Shown: piece by piece, positions 35,964-45,581 of the stretch | Position numbering within the stretch: the first letter of the stretch is position 1 | How the letters are laid out: each line of letters begins with the position of its first letter | Assembly (NCBI GenBank): GCA_035504095.1 | Contig: DATJSN010000099.1 | Coordinates: 13,282-77,281 of the forward strand | DNA length: 64,000 nucleotides | Direction of reading: 5' to 3' | From: DATJSN01 sp035504095 | GTDB taxonomy: Bacteria > Planctomycetota > Phycisphaerae > WQYP01 | Notes under the pieces: generated by a model | Told to the model about the DNA's origin: nothing | What the model saw: the letters and a program-made list of their open reading frames with translations, nothing else | The model's database searches: none | Position numbers and translations under genes: made by a program

Positions 35964-36707
35964 ATGTCATTTCAATCTGCCTTCTGGACCGTCATCAATA
36001 GTATCGGTACCATTAGCCGCTTTCGATTTTTGTCATGGAAACATAACGTGACACAATTCCTCCTGCCATTGTTGACTCATTTCACATATCTTGCGCTATC
36101 TTTGTTGATGATCGTAGCAGGTTGCGGCGTACCTATTCCTGAAGACGTGCCGCTGATTCTATCCGGTTATTTGTGCCACCCAAAGTACAGCCCTTTGGCG
36201 GGAACAACTGTGGGCGCAACCAATCTTAGCCTAATGGTTTTATTCGGCATGGGTGGCATCATTATCGGCGACAGCATTTTGTGGTACGTGGGCCGTTACG
36301 GCATCGATTCAAACAATATAGTTGCCCGGCACGCGCGCAAGATACTTCACACGCAGCGGCGAACAATGGTGGAACAATATTTCCTTAAGTATGGAACGCC
36401 TACCCTTTTTATTGGGCGCTTTATTCCAGGGGTACGCGCAATCATCTTCGCCTTATGCGGAATTTCCCGCATGCCATACTGGAAGTTTATACTTGTAGAC
36501 GGGTTGGCGGGTTTTATTACAGTATCGGTGTGTATTTTTGTTGGTTACTGGCAGTCACATAACATACAACAACTATTGGAAGAAGCGGCCAAAGTAAAAC
36601 ATATCATATATCTTGTCGCCAGTGTGGGAATTATTGCCGCGGTCGCGGTCTATTATCTGCGTCAGCGTCGCAGGACTAATCGCAATGCCTCAAACCAGGA
36701 AACCTGA
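35964..36707 (+). CDS. DedA-family membrane protein
   Basis: A 247-residue integral membrane protein of the DedA/VTT (SNARE-associated) family, whose members move phospholipids such as undecaprenyl phosphate or phosphatidylethanolamine across the membrane. The family signatures are visible: AGCGVPIPEDVPLILSG with acidic residues in the re-entrant loop, and FIGRFIPGVRAIIFALCG with the conserved Arg. At least four hydrophobic segments follow the family pattern, ending with a basic tail RQRRRTNRN. The frame opens at a TTG (35946); ATG 35964 is preferred but neither has a clear ribosome binding site. It precedes glmS by about 110 bases. Confidence 0.85.
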   Translation: MSFQSAFWTVINSIGTISRFRFLSWKHNVTQFLLPLLTHFTYLALSLLMIVAGCGVPIPEDVPLILSGYLCHPKYSPLAGTTVGATNLSLMVLFGMGGIIIGDSILWYVGRYGIDSNNIVARHARKILHTQRRTMVEQYFLKYGTPTLFIGRFIPGVRAIIFALCGISRMPYWKFILVDGLAGFITVSVCIFVGYWQSHNIQQLLEEAAKVKHIIYLVASVGIIAAVAVYYLRQRRRTNRNASNQET

Positions 36708-36819
36708 CTTTAAAATTTCTGGCTTGTCTTTGCATTAGACTGAAAGTCTGATATGGTTTTGATACAGCGGCGGCGCCCCAAGCACCGATAACTAAACATT
36801 AGTCGACAAAGGAACTCGT

Positions 36820-38649
36820 ATGTGCGGAATTGTAGCTTATGTGGGACATAAAGACATTCAACCCCTCCTGATCGAAGGGCTTAAACGGCTCGAATACCGG
36901 GGCTACGATTCAGCCGGAATATGTGTCTCGACTGAAAATGGTTTTTTTATTCGCAAAGCGGCCGGCAGAATCAGCGTGCTGGAATCGATTTTGGAAGAAG
37001 ACAAGCCACCCAAGAGTCACGTTGGAATGGCCCATACACGCTGGGCAACACATGGAGAACCAACGGAAATCAACGCCCATCCACATATGGATGACCGCAA
37101 AACCGTGGCCGTGGTTCATAACGGTATTATTGAAAATTACACCGCTATCAAACAATTTCTCTCTGAAAAAGGCCATACCTTTGTCAGTCAGACGGACACG
37201 GAAGCCCTGGCCGCACTCATTGGTCATTTTTATGACGGCGATTTGGCCAAGGCCGTCCAATCCGCGTTGCGTGAAGTGCGCGGAACCTATGGACTTGCCG
37301 TTATGTGCGTTGCCGAACCTAAAACCCTGGTCGTGGCGCGCCGTGGTTCGCCGCTGATCATTGGCATCGGTAAGGATGAATACGTCGTTGCTTCAGATGC
37401 GGCGGCAATTGTCGAACACACCACTCAAGTGGTTTACCTCAATGATAATGAAATGGCGGTTCTTAAACCCGGCTATTTTAAAACCACGACCATTGACGAC
37501 ATACCCATCACCAAAGAAGTCAAAGAAGTTGAGTTTTCGCTGCAACAAATTGAGCTTGGCGGCTATCCACACTTTATGCTTAAAGAAATTTTTGAACAGC
37601 CGGAAGCAATCGCCAATTGTCTTCGCGGACGTGTCGACAGAAATGAAGGCCGCGTCGTTCTTGGCGGTTTGTCACAATACAGCAGGGATATCGTTCGCGC
37701 CAGGCGGATTATTATCACTGGTTGTGGCACGGCGTGGCACGCGGGGTTGGTGGGAGAATTTTTATTTGAGGAACTGGCCAAAATTCCTACCGAAGTTGAA
37801 TACGCCAGTGAATTTCGTTATCGCAATCCAATCATTGAAGATGGAACCATTGTCATCGCCATCAGCCAGTCGGGTGAAACTCTTGATACGCTGGCCGCGT
37901 TACGTGAAGCCAAGGATCGTGGCGCACTAAGTCTGGGCATTGTGAATGTGGTTGGCAGCACGATCGCTCGTGAAACTGATTCGGGCATTTATTTACACGT
38001 CGGTCCGGAAATCGGCGTAGCCAGCACCAAAGCCTTCTGTGGACAGATCGTTGTTGAAGTCCTGCTGGCGCTGAGCATTGCACGGCGTAAATATATGTCG
38101 CAAAACGTCTTGAATGAATTTCTCGATGCCCTGATCAAAATCCCCGAACAAATGCGTTCCATTCTGGATCGAAGCAATACGATTAGGGAAGTTACCAGTC
38201 AGTTCGTTCAGCGTGAAAACTGGTTGTTCTTGGGACGCGGTTTTAACTATCCGGTAGCGCTGGAAGGCGCGTTGAAACTCAAAGAAATCAGTTACATTCA
38301 CGCCGAAGGTCTGCCCGCAGCGGAAATGAAACATGGACCGATTGCCCTTATCACTCCGGGCATGCCGGTGGTATTTATTGCTACACGCTCCAGTCAATAC
38401 GAAAAACTCATAGGCAATATTCAGGAAGTCAAAGCCCGGGGCGGAAAAGTGATTGCGGTTGCCAGTGAAGGCGATGAACACATCACTCGCGTCGTGGACC
38501 ATGTGATTACGGTGCCGGACACCATCGAACCGCTTCAGCCGCTTTTGACCGTTTTACCTCTGCAATTGCTGGCTTATCACGCGGCAGTAGCACGCGGTTG
38601 CAACGTCGACAAACCACGCAATCTGGCTAAGAGCGTCACTGTTGAATAA
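36820..38649 (+). CDS. glmS: Glutamine-fructose-6-phosphate aminotransferase (isomerizing)
   Basis: A 609-residue GlmS that makes glucosamine 6-phosphate, the first step towards UDP-GlcNAc. The N-terminal nucleophile Cys-2 (MCGIVAYVGHKD), HTRWATHGEPTEINAHPH and the QTDTEALAAL segment belong to the glutaminase domain. The two SIS domains carry ISQSGETLDTLAALREA and AEMKHGPIALI. The C-terminus ends DKPRNLAKSVTVE, the standard GlmS end. AAGGA lies six bases before the ATG. The leader was checked for a glmS ribozyme without success. The product could feed the GT41 enzymes of this window as well as cell-surface glycans (inference). Confidence 0.96.
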   Translation: MCGIVAYVGHKDIQPLLIEGLKRLEYRGYDSAGICVSTENGFFIRKAAGRISVLESILEEDKPPKSHVGMAHTRWATHGEPTEINAHPHMDDRKTVAVVHNGIIENYTAIKQFLSEKGHTFVSQTDTEALAALIGHFYDGDLAKAVQSALREVRGTYGLAVMCVAEPKTLVVARRGSPLIIGIGKDEYVVASDAAAIVEHTTQVVYLNDNEMAVLKPGYFKTTTIDDIPITKEVKEVEFSLQQIELGGYPHFMLKEIFEQPEAIANCLRGRVDRNEGRVVLGGLSQYSRDIVRARRIIITGCGTAWHAGLVGEFLFEELAKIPTEVEYASEFRYRNPIIEDGTIVIAISQSGETLDTLAALREAKDRGALSLGIVNVVGSTIARETDSGIYLHVGPEIGVASTKAFCGQIVVEVLLALSIARRKYMSQNVLNEFLDALIKIPEQMRSILDRSNTIREVTSQFVQRENWLFLGRGFNYPVALEGALKLKEISYIHAEGLPAAEMKHGPIALITPGMPVVFIATRSSQYEKLIGNIQEVKARGGKVIAVASEGDEHITRVVDHVITVPDTIEPLQPLLTVLPLQLLAYHAAVARGCNVDKPRNLAKSVTVE

Positions 38650-38685
38650 TCTCATCTCTGTTTAATCAAATCGACAGGCTAAGGC

Positions 38686-39627
38686 TTATTCAGTAAAAAG
38701 TGATTCAATAAACTGCTCTGGATCAAACGGTGCAATATCTTCAGGTTTTTCTCCGAGTCCGACGAATTTTACCGGCAATCCCAATTGTTGCCGGATCGCA
38801 ATGACAATTCCACCTCGCGCCGTTCCATCGAGTTTACTTAAGAATATTCCCGTCAGATCAACCGCCTTTTTAAATTCCTCAGCCTGGCGAATTGCGTTTT
38901 GTCCAGTGGTTGCGTCAAGGACCAGTAGTGATTCATGTGGACCTCCGGGGATATTTTTCTGCACCACTCGATTAATTTTTCCCAATTCGCGCATCAGATG
39001 ATCTTGCGTATGAAGACGCCCCGCCGTGTCAATAATCAACACGTCGATTTTACGCGCAATCGCCGCCTGACAGGCGTCAAAAGCCACCGCTGCCGGATCG
39101 CTCCCCATTTGATGTTTGACAATATCAACACCGATGCGTGACGCCCAAATGCTCAACTGCTCCACGGCGGCGGCGCGAAACGTGTCGCAGGCTGCAATCA
39201 AAACGGTTTTCTTGCGATCTTTGAGATATTGGCCCAGTTTGGCAATGCTAGTGGTTTTGCCCGCGCCGTTAACACCGGTAACCAGTATTACCGTTGGCCC
39301 CGTAGCTGCAAATCGCAATTCACGGCTTTCGGGCGGCCAATATGTCGCCATTCGCCGTTTAAGAAAATCAAGCACCTGATCGCCGGAATTAATTTGTTTA
39401 TTCTTCCACGCTTCCTGAAGATCCGCGATCATTCGATTGGCGGTTGACACGCCGATATCCGCCAGGATCAGGCGCTGGCGCAATTCGTCTATAAGCTCTT
39501 GGTTCAGAACCCGGCCGCGAAGAAGAGAACGCAGAGAACCAATAAAAGCCTGCCGCGTACGACTTAGCGAACCGCGAAGTTTTTCTATCCCTTGCTCAAA
39601 CGTTTTTCGAAGAAAATCAAATGCCAT
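38686..39627 (-). CDS. ftsY: Signal recognition particle receptor FtsY
   Basis: A 313-residue SRP receptor GTPase that docks ribosome-nascent chain complexes at the inner membrane. The helical N domain is followed by the G domain: GVNGAGKTTS P-loop, DTFRAAAVEQL, IDTAGRLHTQDHL, and LDGTARGGI near the end. The long acidic A domain seen in E. coli is missing, so it is a short-type FtsY. The N-terminus FDFLRKTFEQGIEKLRGSLS is an amphipathic helix that can serve as a membrane anchor. The ribosome binding site is weak. The gene converges on glmS and lies about 50 bases after the start of the upstream ClC gene's 3' end. Confidence 0.95.
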   Translation of the reverse strand: MAFDFLRKTFEQGIEKLRGSLSRTRQAFIGSLRSLLRGRVLNQELIDELRQRLILADIGVSTANRMIADLQEAWKNKQINSGDQVLDFLKRRMATYWPPESRELRFAATGPTVILVTGVNGAGKTTSIAKLGQYLKDRKKTVLIAACDTFRAAAVEQLSIWASRIGVDIVKHQMGSDPAAVAFDACQAAIARKIDVLIIDTAGRLHTQDHLMRELGKINRVVQKNIPGGPHESLLVLDATTGQNAIRQAEEFKKAVDLTGIFLSKLDGTARGGIVIAIRQQLGLPVKFVGLGEKPEDIAPFDPEQFIESLFTE

Positions 39628-39676
39628 GGACGTTGTGTCTCGCCGATTAATAGCTTGTTTAGAATCAAAAAATATT

Positions 39677-41560
39677 CTATAGCGTGCGACGATGTGCGGT
39701 TAACAAATCGCTTCTAGTGATAATGCCCGCAACCTTATCAGGGTGATCCCTGGTTACCACAACCAATCGCCCGATTCCATGTCTTGCCATTAAAGCATCG
39801 GCGAAACGCAGGGTATTTTCCGGCAGAATGACCACTGGCGCACGCTGAATCAGATCTTCAAGCGATCGATCAATGCTTTGATCCGGATTCAATATCTCAG
39901 CATAAGATAATATGCCGATAAGCCTTTGATGTTCGTCCACAACCGGATAGGCGTGGTGACGGCTTATGGCTTTTTCGGTCTGAATCTTTTTCCGGGCTTC
40001 CTGAAGCGTTTGAGATCCCTGGAGTACAACAACGTGCCGACTGCAGGCGTCCCGCACAAATAGGCGATCAAGAAAATCAACCGTATACTCTGTTCTCGCC
40101 CGCATTCCACGCCGAGTCATATGTTCTGTCATAATTCCCTCACGAACCATGAGACTGGCGACAAGAATTGCGGTGCTGCACCCCGCCAAAACGGGCAGTA
40201 ATGTGTTCGGCTCCAGCGTGGATTCGACCGCAAACACCACCGATGTTAAAAATGCCCTCGAAGCGCCAGCAAACAATGCTGCCATACCCACCAGAGCCGC
40301 AACCCGGACGTCAAAACCTGTAATAGCGGTTACATGCGCCAGAGCCGCCAGATGATTTATGGCTTTTGCCAAAAGCGTCCCCATGGAACCGCCGACGATA
40401 AAAATTGGAGCCAGTGTTCCTCCGGATGATCCACCGCCCAGTGCGACAATCCAGGCAATCGATTTAAGAATCATCAACAGGACGATCGTCTTGAACAACA
40501 TATCTCCCTGCAGTAATCCCAAAATATCCGAATACCCAAAACCCAGGACGTGATAATCAATCAAGGCACATGCGCCCACTACCACTGATGCGATCGCCGG
40601 CCACCACATCCAGTGGACAGGCATGAACATATCGAAAGCGTCTTCAACAACGCGCAGCGCCCGCGTTATGACGGCAGCAGCGACGCCCACCACTAAACCA
40701 ATTAGTGCATAAATAATCAGCGCTTGAACCGTTGTCGGGCTGACGACCAATGACGTTACCGGCAGCGTAAAATGGTGGCCTTTAACCCATTTAATAACGG
40801 GTATGGCCATGCTAAATGTCGGATCTCCGCCTCTGTTCCAAAGCCGAATACCCGCCGCGGTCGCACTGGCTAAAGCCACCGGAATTAAAGAGCGAAGACG
40901 AAATTCAAACAAAAGTAGTTCCAGCGCCAATAGAACCGCGGCTACCGGCGTTCCATATACCGCCGCCAATCCTGCCGCCGCGCCTGCGCCTAAAAGAGCT
41001 TTTCGCTCTTCTTCAGTCATCCGAAAGAACTGCCCAAATACCGAACCAAAAGCGCCCCCGGTTTGAATAACCGGCCCCTCCACTCCAAACGGGGCTCCGG
41101 TTCCAATGCTGATCGCCGCCGCCAGCGGTCTGAGTAGAATAACCTTGGCCGGAATTTTGCTTTGATTAAATAAAATAGCTTCCATGGCCTCAGGAATGCC
41201 CTGCCCGCGAACCGCAGTGGGACCCAATCGGGATAGCAACCCTATTGCCACGCCCCCGATAATTGGAATAAAAAAGATCCAAACGCCAAGAGAAGCGTTA
41301 GTGGGGTCAACATAGTGCAGATCAAATCGCTGCCGAAACAAAAAATTGCCCAGCGGTGCAATCATGTAACGAATGAGAATTAAAGCTGAAGCTGCGGTGA
41401 CGGCGCCGATAAGGATGGAAAGAAAACAAAGTTTCCACATTCTCGCCGTTGCCTGGGAAGTAGAAGTATCGGCGGGTGTGTCATGTGATGTCAAATCCAG
41501 CAGCGTGGAAACACTCGGCGGTTCGGCGACTGGATGTTGCGTTTCTTTTGGTTCGGACAT
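39677..41560 (-). CDS. ClC-family chloride channel/transporter with CBS domains
   Basis: A 627-residue ClC protein. The signature selectivity motifs are visible: GQGIPEAME, GAPFGVEGPVIQTGG with the gating Glu, and GGSSGGTLAPIFIVGG. About ten to twelve hydrophobic segments precede two C-terminal CBS domains (residues about 500-620: HHAYPVVDEHQRLIGILS and GIGRLVVVTRD...GIITRSDLL), which often bind adenine nucleotides. Whether it is a channel or a Cl-/H+ exchanger cannot be fixed by eye. GAGG lies ten bases before the ATG at 41560. Its 3' end is close to ftsY. Confidence 0.9.
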   Translation of the reverse strand: MSEPKETQHPVAEPPSVSTLLDLTSHDTPADTSTSQATARMWKLCFLSILIGAVTAASALILIRYMIAPLGNFLFRQRFDLHYVDPTNASLGVWIFFIPIIGGVAIGLLSRLGPTAVRGQGIPEAMEAILFNQSKIPAKVILLRPLAAAISIGTGAPFGVEGPVIQTGGAFGSVFGQFFRMTEEERKALLGAGAAAGLAAVYGTPVAAVLLALELLLFEFRLRSLIPVALASATAAGIRLWNRGGDPTFSMAIPVIKWVKGHHFTLPVTSLVVSPTTVQALIIYALIGLVVGVAAAVITRALRVVEDAFDMFMPVHWMWWPAIASVVVGACALIDYHVLGFGYSDILGLLQGDMLFKTIVLLMILKSIAWIVALGGGSSGGTLAPIFIVGGSMGTLLAKAINHLAALAHVTAITGFDVRVAALVGMAALFAGASRAFLTSVVFAVESTLEPNTLLPVLAGCSTAILVASLMVREGIMTEHMTRRGMRARTEYTVDFLDRLFVRDACSRHVVVLQGSQTLQEARKKIQTEKAISRHHAYPVVDEHQRLIGILSYAEILNPDQSIDRSLEDLIQRAPVVILPENTLRFADALMARHGIGRLVVVTRDHPDKVAGIITRSDLLTAHRRTL

Positions 41561-41636
41561 TCGCGAGAAGCCTCAAATAATCTGGATTTTACTCTGAGTT
41601 TACACCGGTCGGCCACGTTCATGTCCGACATTATAT

Positions 41637-42095
41637 TTAGCCGCCGCTTTTGGTTCCTGCATTCGGCTTGGTCATCTTCAGATGTTCCTGAAGTGCGGCG
41701 TTTAATACACCATTAATAAAACTTGTACTGTCTTGTGTTGAAAATGTGCGCGCCATATTGATCGCTTCGTCAAGAACGACTTTTGGCGGAGTATCGGGCT
41801 GATGCACCAATTCCCACAGTGCCAGGCGGATCAAATTTAAATCTACCATTGTTAAACGCGAAAGCACCCAGTGCGGCATTAGGCGCTGGGCCCACTCATC
41901 GGATTGAGATCGATTTTCCCATGCCCCGTGGCTCATCGCGGATGCTATTTCCCTGACATCCGGATCATCTGTTTGTTGTTCAATAAATTGTTGCAACAAG
42001 TCGGTCAGAAAATCATCGCCTTGCACCTGGGCTTGACACAAAGCCTGCAGTGCGATTCTTCGGGATTCAGAACGTTGTTGGTTCTTTTTTCTCAC
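41637..42095 (-). CDS. nusB: Transcription antitermination protein NusB
   Basis: A 152-residue NusB, which with NusE binds boxA RNA and promotes antitermination of rRNA operons. The N-terminal SRRIALQALCQAQVQGDDF and the C-terminal PPKVVLDEAINMARTFSTQDSTSFINGVLNA are the typical first and last blocks. The frame opens at a TTG (42107), but GGAGG lies five bases before the GTG at 42095, which gives the normal N-terminus. It is directly downstream of ribH (30 bases), the common ribH-nusB pairing. Confidence 0.92.
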   Translation of the reverse strand: MRKKNQQRSESRRIALQALCQAQVQGDDFLTDLLQQFIEQQTDDPDVREIASAMSHGAWENRSQSDEWAQRLMPHWVLSRLTMVDLNLIRLALWELVHQPDTPPKVVLDEAINMARTFSTQDSTSFINGVLNAALQEHLKMTKPNAGTKSGG

Positions 42096-42125
42096 AAGAG
42101 CCTCCAACGCTCTGGCGGTTGATTG

Positions 42126-42611
42126 TTATTTCTGCACCGCGTTTTTGAGTTTTTTCATGACCTGCGCCATCTCAATTGCCGCACACGCGGCATACCAGCC
42201 GGTATTGCCCATTTTCAAACCGGCTCGATCCATGGCCTGTTCCACGTTATCCGCAGTAATCACGCCAAAAATGACTGGAATGCCGGTTTCAGGTCCGATA
42301 CGACCGATTCCCTCGGCGGCCTGTTGGGCGACGTGGTCGAAATGCGCAGTTTGGCCGCGAATGATGCATCCCAGACAGATCACGGCGCTGTATTTCCCAC
42401 CAAGCGCCAATTGACGGGCGACGGTTGGAATTTCGATACTGCCGGGCACCCAAACCCTGAGAATCTGGCTCTCAAATGCACCATGACGCAAAAGCGCATC
42501 GACCGCGGCATCCGCAAGCCGGGTGGTAATCATTCCGTTAAATTCCGCGACAACAATGGCGAATTTCTGATCTTTGTTTATCGCCAATTCTCCGCGTATT
42601 TCCTGGATCAT
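42126..42611 (-). CDS. ribH: 6,7-dimethyl-8-ribityllumazine synthase
   Basis: A 161-residue lumazine synthase, the penultimate enzyme of riboflavin synthesis, condensing 5-amino-6-ribitylaminouracil with 3,4-dihydroxy-2-butanone 4-phosphate. Visible motifs: FAIVVAEFNGMIT, VPGSIEIPTVARQL, CLGCIIRGQTAHFDHV with the catalytic His, and PVIFGVITADNVEQAMDRAG. It is of normal length with no signal peptide. It precedes nusB by 30 bases in the same direction and lies 46 bases after the tRNA-Leu gene. No other rib genes are in the window. Confidence 0.95.
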   Translation of the reverse strand: MIQEIRGELAINKDQKFAIVVAEFNGMITTRLADAAVDALLRHGAFESQILRVWVPGSIEIPTVARQLALGGKYSAVICLGCIIRGQTAHFDHVAQQAAEGIGRIGPETGIPVIFGVITADNVEQAMDRAGLKMGNTGWYAACAAIEMAQVMKKLKNAVQK

Positions 42612-42656
42612 CAGGTGAAATCTCCCGGTCTAGGTGGCTTCATCAACTCAATTTTA

Positions 42657-42740
42657 TGCCGGAGGAGGGAATCGAACCCACACTCTCTTGCGAGAACCGG
42701 ATTTTGAATCCGGCGCGTCTGCCAGTTCCGCCACTCCGGC
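42657..42740 (-). tRNA. tRNA-Leu (CAA)
   Basis: An 84-base class II tRNA folds cleanly: GCCGGAG acceptor paired with CTCCGGC, anticodon stem CCGGA/TCCGG around loop TTCAAAA (anticodon CAA), a long variable arm (TTCTCGCAAGAGAG) and the T-loop GGTTCGATTCC. The discriminator is A; CCA is not encoded. It lies between ribH and rny. Confidence 0.95.
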
Positions 42741-42807
42741 GCAAAAGATAGATTATAGAGTGATAACGATTTCGTAACAAAGCATCAATGAGTTCACAAT
42801 CTGCGTC

Positions 42808-44436
42808 TTAGCGTGCCAGCTCAACCGCACGCACTTCACGCAGGACCGTTACACGAATTTCTCCCGGAAATGTCAATTCCGATTGAATGCGGTTGGCGAT
42901 TTCGCGGGCGATAAGTTTGGCTGTCGCATCATCGCACTTTTCCGGATCGACAATAACGCGGACTTCGCGCCCCGCCTGGATGGCAAAAGCCTGTCTGACC
43001 GGCCCATGAGCCATGGCAATCGTCTCAAGCTCCTGAAGCCGTTTGATGTAACGTTCCAGCGATTCGCGTCGTGCCCCGGGCCGGGCACCACTGATGGCAT
43101 CCGCAGCCATAACGATTGGTGTATACGGCGTGGTAGACGGAATGTCGCTATGATGACCGCCAATGGCATTAAGCACTGCTTCAGGCTCATTAAATTTACG
43201 GCAAAATTCCATACCCAGGGCCGGATGGCCGCCTTCCTGGTCATGGTCCATGGCCTTGCCAATGTCATGAAGCAAACCGGCCCTCCGCGCCAGGGCGCCG
43301 TCTAAACGCAATTCATCGGCGATCATTTGAGCGATATATGCGACTTCCATTGAATGCCGCAGAACATTTTGTCCATAACTGGTGCGATAATGAAGTCGGC
43401 CGAGCATTTCCATAATTCTCGGATGCACGTTGGGAATATTGGCTTCGATAATCGCTTTTTTACCGACCTGTCGGATGTTATTTTCGATCTCTTTCTGTGT
43501 TGCATCGACAATTTCTTCGATCCTTGCCGGATGAATGCGCCCGTCGGCGATGAGTTTTTCCAGCGTTATACGGGCAACCTCTCTGCGGATCGGATCAAAG
43601 CAATTAACAGTGATCACACCCGGTGTATCGTCAATGATTACATCCACACCAGTAGCTTGTTCAAAAGCGCGGATATTCCGTCCTTCACGGCCGATGATGC
43701 GACCTTTCATGTCATCACTGGGAATCGCAACTGACTTGGTCGTGCCTTCACTGGTGACTTCTGCGGCGTAGCGCTGCATCGCCTGAAGCATAATATTTGA
43801 CGCTTTTTGTTTGGCTTCCTCACGCGCCTGTTCCTCGATTTTCTCCACCATGATGGCCATCTCATGGCGGACTTCTCCTTCCACGCGCGTAAGCAGCAGT
43901 TGTTTGGCGTCTTCCACGGACATATTGGTAATTTGTAGAAGAATCTCTTTTTCGCGAGCCAGCGTCTGATCGATTTGCTGTTCCTTGATCTGCAAATTGC
44001 GGTTCCGGTCGGTCAGCGAACGTTCCAGATTTTCCAGATTTTTTTCCTTGGTGGTCAGCGTATCGAGCTTTTGATCCAGTGTGTCTTCGCGCTTAAGCAA
44101 CCGCTCTTCGATTTTACGCATTTCCTCCCGCGAAGATTCAACATCGCGGTCCGCCTGTTCACGTAATTTAAGTGATTCGTCTTTGGCCGTTAGTTGCGCT
44201 TGTTTAACCAGATCCGCGGCTTGTCTCTTAGCATCATCAACCAGCTTTTCAGCTTCCACCCGGCTGCGGCTCAGTGTCGTTTTTCCGATGGCCTTTGCCA
44301 ACAAAAAAGCAACTGCAATGCCTGCCAGAACCCCACCAACGCCAAATACAAAATCCATGGGGTCCAATACCGCAATCGGTAATACCAGAATCGGAGAAAT
44401 GCCCTTTCCTCCACCTAATATGGACAAAATATGCAT
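42808..44436 (-). CDS. rny: Ribonuclease Y
   Basis: A 542-residue RNase Y, a membrane-anchored endoribonuclease that starts mRNA decay. Order: an N-terminal transmembrane helix (FGVGGVLAGIAVAFLLAKAI), a long coiled coil rich in Glu/Lys/Arg (about 50-215), a KH domain (GRIIGREGRNIRAFEQ) and an HD domain (HSMEVAYIAQMIADE, AGLLHDIGKAMDH) that carries the catalytic metal site. The N-terminal 29 residues before the helix are hydrophobic and a little longer than usual. GGTGAGG lies seven bases before the ATG. The unusually long upstream region (44437-45159) carries no convincing gene. Confidence 0.95.
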   Translation of the reverse strand: MHILSILGGGKGISPILVLPIAVLDPMDFVFGVGGVLAGIAVAFLLAKAIGKTTLSRSRVEAEKLVDDAKRQAADLVKQAQLTAKDESLKLREQADRDVESSREEMRKIEERLLKREDTLDQKLDTLTTKEKNLENLERSLTDRNRNLQIKEQQIDQTLAREKEILLQITNMSVEDAKQLLLTRVEGEVRHEMAIMVEKIEEQAREEAKQKASNIMLQAMQRYAAEVTSEGTTKSVAIPSDDMKGRIIGREGRNIRAFEQATGVDVIIDDTPGVITVNCFDPIRREVARITLEKLIADGRIHPARIEEIVDATQKEIENNIRQVGKKAIIEANIPNVHPRIMEMLGRLHYRTSYGQNVLRHSMEVAYIAQMIADELRLDGALARRAGLLHDIGKAMDHDQEGGHPALGMEFCRKFNEPEAVLNAIGGHHSDIPSTTPYTPIVMAADAISGARPGARRESLERYIKRLQELETIAMAHGPVRQAFAIQAGREVRVIVDPEKCDDATAKLIAREIANRIQSELTFPGEIRVTVLREVRAVELAR

Positions 44437-45159
44437 ATGCCAACCTCACCTTTCGATTCGAACACAAATCGTTCGAATTACAACGCCCGCCATTTTCTTC
44501 GGCGCACGCCGCGCCGCGGGAGATTGACACGTCTGAGCGTGTTGAGTTTTTTCAAACCCAGCATCGGCTCGCCGCAAACTTTATTGACGAATAATTTGTC
44601 ACCTGTAGGAAGATGGCAGGCGAATGAACAGATCAGAATCCTGTAGACTTATACGCGTAGACAACTCGCCGGCTTTATATAATTGGCTGTTGAACTACAG
44701 CTCCGGAGATTCGTACCTCCGCCGCAAAGATTCCCCGACGGAGATTTTCGCACCGTGTAAGGCGGTTATGCTCACGGAAATCGAGTGTAAGTCCTGGATG
44801 ATCCACCTGATTCACCATTCGTCAATCTATATGCAGTCCATATTTTCCCGGACTGCGCGGTTCATCGGAAAAAACCCGACGCACCGCATTAAACAGCTCG
44901 CATCTACGCAAAATTCGTTCAACTTAAATTTTGAGATAGCGTCATATAGACCGCGCCAGCTGTGTCAATCCAAAACATTACAACAGGAACCCGACATAAC
45001 CATTCAAAATATGGTTGAGTCAGTTCTGTAGTTTTCTGATGTTAACAATTAATATTATTTTGGTCAAGATTCTGATTTTCAGAGTTTTATAACGCAAAGA
45101 TGACAATACTTTGGTAAGTGTTATTGTGGTATTCATTCTTGATTTAAAGGAGACAATCT
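44437..45159. other. Long intergenic region upstream of rny and the DUF202 gene
   Basis: This 723-base stretch between divergent genes has no ORF with convincing codon pattern or homology. It contains small hairpins such as TTCGAACACAAATCGTTCGAA near 44457 and TCCGCC...GACGGA near 44720, and must hold both promoters. A 135-codon plus-strand ORF (44624-45031) begins without a good ribosome binding site, is rich in Ser and Cys, and resembles nothing I know. I searched by eye for tmRNA, 6S, 4.5S and RNase P cores and found none. Confidence 0.5.
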
Positions 45160-45552
45160 ATGGCAGATACAACACCAGGAAAATCGGAACCAGCCACGGA
45201 AATGGCCGCCGAGCGAACCGTACTCGCCTGGATAAGAACCGGACTGGCATTGATGGGGTTTGGATTTGTCGTGGCCAAGTTTGGTTTATTTCTTCGGGAA
45301 CTGGCTGAATTGCATGAACCGGGCATGAGCCTGCAAGACAATCAATCGTTCTCGCTTTGGGCCGGCATAGCCCTGGTCTTTTTGGGAATCACGGTTAATG
45401 TGATCGCGGCGATTCGCTATGCGGGCATCTTTGCTCGGATTCGTGCCGGTATAACGCCGGTCATGCCCAGCCGTTCAGGAACATCGATTATAGCCTTGAT
45501 ATTGGCACTCATCGGTATGGTTATTGTGATATATCTTTTACAAGTGGGCTGA
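45160..45552 (+). CDS. DUF202 (YidH-like) membrane protein
   Basis: A 130-residue protein of the DUF202/YidH family. The hallmark ERTVLAWIRTGLALMGFGFVV opens the first transmembrane helix, and two more helices follow (LWAGIALVFLGITVNVIA and IIALILALIGMVIVIYLLQ). The family is of unknown function; related domains occur in yeast vacuolar transporter chaperones. AAGGAG lies seven bases before the ATG. The gene is monocistronic and converges with the L,D-transpeptidase gene 17 bases downstream. Confidence 0.85.
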   Translation: MADTTPGKSEPATEMAAERTVLAWIRTGLALMGFGFVVAKFGLFLRELAELHEPGMSLQDNQSFSLWAGIALVFLGITVNVIAAIRYAGIFARIRAGITPVMPSRSGTSIIALILALIGMVIVIYLLQVG

Positions 45553-45557
45553 TCGCA

Positions 45558-45581
45558 GGCAAAGTTATATTAATTTTTGCC
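45558..45581. terminator. Weak bidirectional hairpin between convergent genes
   Basis: GGCAAA (45558-45563) and TTTGCC (45576-45581) form a 6-bp stem; the plus-strand loop and distal arm contain TTTTT, the minus arm AAAA/TTAA. It overlaps the stop codon of the convergent L,D-transpeptidase gene. The only evidence is this symmetry and its position. Confidence 0.35.

Noticed and set aside
36708..36819. glmS ribozyme upstream of glmS
   Set aside because: The leader is short and lacks the ribozyme core; only a small AGACT/AGTCT hairpin is visible.
44624..45031. 135-codon plus-strand ORF upstream of the DUF202 gene
   Set aside because: Poor ribosome binding site, rich in Ser and Cys, no family resemblance; kept only as part of the intergenic entry.
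44437..45159. tmRNA, 6S, SRP RNA or RNase P RNA
   Set aside because: None of the conserved core sequences could be found on either strand.
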